Positions 29,716-32,071 of a stretch of DNA of 32,071 nucleotides are shown here, piece after piece. How positions within the stretch are numbered: position 1 is the first letter of the stretch; each line of letters opens with the position of its first letter. Source of the stretch: Candidatus Daviesbacteria bacterium (GTDB taxonomy: Bacteria; Patescibacteriota; Microgenomatia; Daviesbacterales; UBA10151). The stretch covers positions 1 to 32,071 of the forward strand of contig JACOXH010000002.1 in NCBI GenBank assembly GCA_016176415.1, read 5' to 3'. The position numbers were made by a program, and so were the translations under genes. The notes under the pieces were generated by a model. The model saw only the letters and a program-made list of their open reading frames with translations, was not told where the DNA came from and searched no databases.

Positions 29716-30165
29716 ATGGCACACAGACAATCTCATCGTAATTCAGACATGATGAACAGAGTTGCTTTAGGCACAGGTTTGGCCTTAGCTTCCGGTATGT
29801 TAATTACCGCTGCGGTGCTTGCTGTTAACAAAAAAGCCCGCGGTTCTGTCAGAAGAGGCTTCTCAAAAGCTTTAAAAGGAGCAAGATCAGCATTTATTGA
29901 AGGGGGGGAAAGATTCCAAACGATCCAGCATAGAATTGGTCTGGGTAAGAGTAAGAGCGGAAAAAAGAGCCATAGAAGCAGGAAAACTGCAAAAGGTATA
30001 TTTGCAAGCGTAGGACACCGTATTGGTCTTTCTAAAAGAGGCAGGAAAAGCCGTGGTGGCATGAGAGGCAGGGGAAGAAAAAGTATGACAAGAGGTGCGT
30101 TTCAAACAGTAGGCCACACCATCAGAATGTCCCAAAGAGGCAGAGGTAGAAGATCCCGTAAATGA
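29716..30165 (+). CDS. Highly basic membrane-anchored protein with three repeats
   Basis: 149 residues, extremely rich in Arg, Lys, Gly and Ser. Residues 17-37 form one helix (ALGTGLALASGMLITAAVLA). The rest carries three copies of one motif: FQTIQHRIGLGKSKS, FASVGHRIGLSKRGR and FQTVGHTIRMSQRGR, separated by basic linkers. The N-terminal part, glycine-rich helix then KKARGSVRRGF, recalls YtxH-type proteins. It may hold DNA, RNA or acidic surface polymers at the membrane; this is inference. Strong ribosome site, so probably abundant. Confidence 0.65.
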   Translation: MAHRQSHRNSDMMNRVALGTGLALASGMLITAAVLAVNKKARGSVRRGFSKALKGARSAFIEGGERFQTIQHRIGLGKSKSGKKSHRSRKTAKGIFASVGHRIGLSKRGRKSRGGMRGRGRKSMTRGAFQTVGHTIRMSQRGRGRRSRK

Positions 30166-30182
30166 TGTGATATATTTATTGC

Positions 30183-30890
30183 ATGGTAAATTGTGCAATA
30201 ATTCTGGCAGGTGGCAAAGGGGAAAGACTTCGTCCTTACACCAACGACCGTCCAAAGGTGATGGTAGAGGTGGCCGGTAAGCCTATTTTGGCCTGGCAGA
30301 TTAAGTGGCTTAAATCTCACGGCATCACCAAATTTGTCCTGACCGTAAGTTACAAATATGAAGTAATACAGGAATATTTTGGTGATGGTTCTAAGTTTGA
30401 TATAGAGGTGGATTACTCTATAGAAGAAACTCCGTTGGGGCGGGGCGGGGGAATTAAAAAAGCTTTTCAAAGTAAACTGGTAGAAGACGAGCAGGATGTA
30501 GTGGTGTGTAACGGGGATATTATCACCAAACTTAATTTAACTAATATGATTAATAATCATCTGGATCAGAAAGGTCTGGTCAGTCTGCTTTTAGTGCCTT
30601 ATATTTCCAGGTGGGGTGTGGTGAAAGTTGATGATGATAATCACATCACAGGGTTTGAGGAAAAGCCTAAACTTCCGTATTGGATTAACGGAGGTATTTA
30701 TCTTTTTAACAGGGAAGTTGAACCAATGCTGCCTGAAGTAGGAGATCATGAGAAAGAAACATTTCCTAAAATTCCCAAAGAAAGATTTTTAGGTTTTAAA
30801 GACGAAGGATTTTGGAGAGCAGTTGACGTAGTAAAAGATAAATCAGAAGCAGAGCAGTTTTTGGAAACCGGTAAAAAGGATTTCAGTTAA
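30183..30890 (+). CDS. Sugar-phosphate nucleotidyltransferase
   Basis: 235 residues of the NTP_transferase family (mannose-1-phosphate guanylyltransferase or glucose-1-phosphate thymidylyltransferase type). AIILAGGKGERLRPYTNDRP is the nucleotide-binding signature, PKVMVEVAGKPIL the second block, VVCNGDIITKLN the metal-binding Asp, and FEEKPKLPYWINGGIYLFNR the sugar-binding block. No C-terminal left-handed beta-helix, so a single-domain enzyme making an activated sugar for surface polysaccharide. TATATT lies six bases before the ATG. Its stop overlaps the convergent gene's stop. Confidence 0.85.
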   Translation: MVNCAIILAGGKGERLRPYTNDRPKVMVEVAGKPILAWQIKWLKSHGITKFVLTVSYKYEVIQEYFGDGSKFDIEVDYSIEETPLGRGGGIKKAFQSKLVEDEQDVVVCNGDIITKLNLTNMINNHLDQKGLVSLLLVPYISRWGVVKVDDDNHITGFEEKPKLPYWINGGIYLFNREVEPMLPEVGDHEKETFPKIPKERFLGFKDEGFWRAVDVVKDKSEAEQFLETGKKDFS

Positions 30891-31606
30891 CGCCGGGGTG
30901 AGGCAGAAGGCGTAGATATTTTTGCTGAAGGGGTTGCTATCTTCTTAGGCTTTAAGATTCCGTCGTAGGGTATCACATAAACAAACACTGCTTCAAAGAT
31001 CTCATTTTTATTTTTACTTCCGGTAAGGATTACAAAATCACCTGCTTTTACTTTTGCCTCTTTTGGTAAAGCAGCAGAGATATTCTTATTACTTTTATCC
31101 CGGATTGTAGCCAGTTTATCTTCAAACAAGACTACTTGTCCCCACAAATAAGTTTTGAGTTCGTAGTCTATAGTTGGTATCAGGATAATTTTTTTAGCAA
31201 TCAGCACTCCTGTTTCGTCTATGTCCCCCAAAGCGACTACCTGATCTTCCTGATTAATTGTAAGTTTTTGTTTTGTTTTGATTTGGCTGGCAAAGACTGT
31301 GTCCTGATTAAGACTGATAATTTTGGGGCCTGTAATAGCTGCCAGGGTTACAGAATTATCTGATTTGGATTTAACCCTGCCTATATATGCTTTGTTTTGT
31401 AGTTTTTTACTGATTAGCTCCTTCAATTGCGCGGCTTTTGAGGCAGCCTCTTTTTTAAATTCTTCAAGTTTGGATTTAATATCAGCAGAAGGGCTGCTTT
31501 CAGCAGCATAAAGAGGGTAAAGGGGGAAGCGTAAAGCGTAAAGTAATAAAAAGAAGCCTGTAATTATAAACTTTACCCTTAACGCTTTACCCTTAATGCT
31601 TTTCAT
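30887..31606 (-). CDS. Secreted protein, DUF5666-like beta domain
   Basis: 239 residues. A signal peptide (VKFIITGFFLLLYALRFPLY, ending LYAAES), a short coiled coil (IKSKLEEFKKEAASKAAQLK), then a beta-rich part: YIGRVKSKSDNSVTLAAITG, VVALGDIDETGVLIAKKIIL, a second similar pass, and a Ser/Pro/Lys tail. The GxVxxxxxxxxTL...VxGxxxxxGxLxAxxI pattern fits DUF5666-type OB-like domains. It is coupled by ATGA overlap to the gene upstream (31603). The signal peptide is encoded by an inverted repeat (see next). Confidence 0.6.
   Translation of the reverse strand: MKSIKGKALRVKFIITGFFLLLYALRFPLYPLYAAESSPSADIKSKLEEFKKEAASKAAQLKELISKKLQNKAYIGRVKSKSDNSVTLAAITGPKIISLNQDTVFASQIKTKQKLTINQEDQVVALGDIDETGVLIAKKIILIPTIDYELKTYLWGQVVLFEDKLATIRDKSNKNISAALPKEAKVKAGDFVILTGSKNKNEIFEAVFVYVIPYDGILKPKKIATPSAKISTPSASPRR
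31515..31600. repeat. Inverted repeat of GTAAAG-type units at a gene start
   Basis: GGGTAAAGGGGGAAGCGTAA (31515 on) and its inverted counterpart ACTTTACCCTTAACGCTTTA (31570 on) can pair over about 30 bases with mismatches. TAAAGCG/TAAAGGG units repeat inside each arm. Both arms are translated as part of the signal peptide of the 30887-31606 gene. Confidence 0.55.
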
Positions 31607-32037
31607 ATTTTTTCCTTTGAATAATATACGGTTCTTTGTTCGGATTTAGAATCTCCTGTGGAATCAAAAGAAACGACAGTAAACTTATTTACACCTTCTT
31701 CCAGAGTCCATTTGGCGGCAAATGAACCGTCAGGTTTTGCTTTGATGGCCTCATCATCGGTATCTGTAGAAATTAAAATTGTATTACCGGAGTTTGTTTT
31801 TCCTGAAATAACTATGGAAGGGGTAAAATTTAAAATATCTGATTCGGGTTGTTCCAGATCAAGTTTTAAAGATTTGGGGATTGTAGTAACAGGACCTCTG
31901 GCAAATAAACTGGAGGGGGGTTGATGCTGAATGTTTAATACATAGTAAAGACCTGCTAAAAATGCCAAACCTGTTATTAAAATTAGAATTTGTGAAAGGA
32001 TAAAATATTTGGCAGGTAATTTTTTCCCAAGCTTCAT
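31603..32037 (-). CDS. Membrane-anchored Ig-like domain protein
   Basis: 144 residues. A basic N-terminus and one helix (YFILSQILILITGLAFLAGL) anchor the protein. About 75-140 is a beta-sandwich of the glucodextranase-B/bacterial Ig-like kind (IVISGKTNSGNTILISTDTD, KPDGSFAAKWTLEEGVNKFT). It is the first gene of a two-gene minus-strand unit with the DUF5666-like protein, coupled by ATGA overlap. A role in surface adhesion or envelope structure is likely but not shown. Confidence 0.65.
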   Translation of the reverse strand: MKLGKKLPAKYFILSQILILITGLAFLAGLYYVLNIQHQPPSSLFARGPVTTIPKSLKLDLEQPESDILNFTPSIVISGKTNSGNTILISTDTDDEAIKAKPDGSFAAKWTLEEGVNKFTVVSFDSTGDSKSEQRTVYYSKEKI

Positions 32038-32071
32038 GGTGAAAATTCATTTTAGCACACTTGTCCCGATT

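Noticed and set aside
1-32071. tRNA, rRNA or CRISPR arrays
   Set aside because: Intergenic stretches were read by eye and show no cloverleaf, rRNA-like sequence or regular spacer array.

Overview
The window reads as a piece of an AT-rich genome from a Patescibacteria/CPR bacterium, most likely Microgenomates-like. The grounds are the many small membrane-anchored PsbP-like proteins with a QKG[IF] N-terminus, a DUF5659-type protein in a mobile element, leaderless promoters on housekeeping genes, and short versions of core proteins. Assignment is by gene content only. TGA is used as a normal stop, so this is not a code-25 lineage.

Layout. (1) 1-570: a HigA-like antitoxin beside a HigB-like toxin gene that has lost its middle. 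(2) 563-5668: a minus-strand operon of membrane-anchored surface proteins plus one divergent plus-strand relative; together they hold about five PsbP-like domains. (3) 5666-16230: a mobile region built at the 5' end of ychF. Stubs of the ychF start (ATGAGTTTAAAAGT) remain at 5703 and 6472, and the working ychF begins at 16214. The first interval holds a NYN-domain protein. The second is a ~9.7 kb element with a zinc-ribbon protein, cargo genes (secreted small proteins, an HTH-TM-CAP fusion), a DUF5659-like protein, an ATPase, an excisionase and a large serine recombinase whose gene runs through the right attachment site into ychF. (4) 16214-25077: ychF, then divergent gpsA and a PlsC-like acyltransferase, rpsF-ssb-rpsR, two unrecognised linked genes, a CtpA-type and an HtrA-type protease. 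(5) 25147-29536, minus strand: prmC, prfA, rpmE, an EamA transporter, a HisRS lacking the anticodon-binding domain, and an unrecognised gene. (6) 29716-32037: a very basic repeat protein, a sugar-nucleotide nucleotidyltransferase and two secreted proteins.

The main finding is the ychF integration system. The stubs, the recombinase reading frame continuing across the junction, and start-less frames right of each stub that look like displaced recombinase C-termini all fit repeated integration at codons 4-6 of ychF. Each insertion would give ychF a new start and swap the recombinase tail. Other points: many promoters with a 17-bp spacer and only 7-9 bases from the -10 box to the start codon (leaderless mRNAs), and palindromic repeats lying in frame inside prmC, prfA, ychF and rpsR.

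No tRNA, rRNA or CRISPR array was recognised. All similarity statements are by eye.
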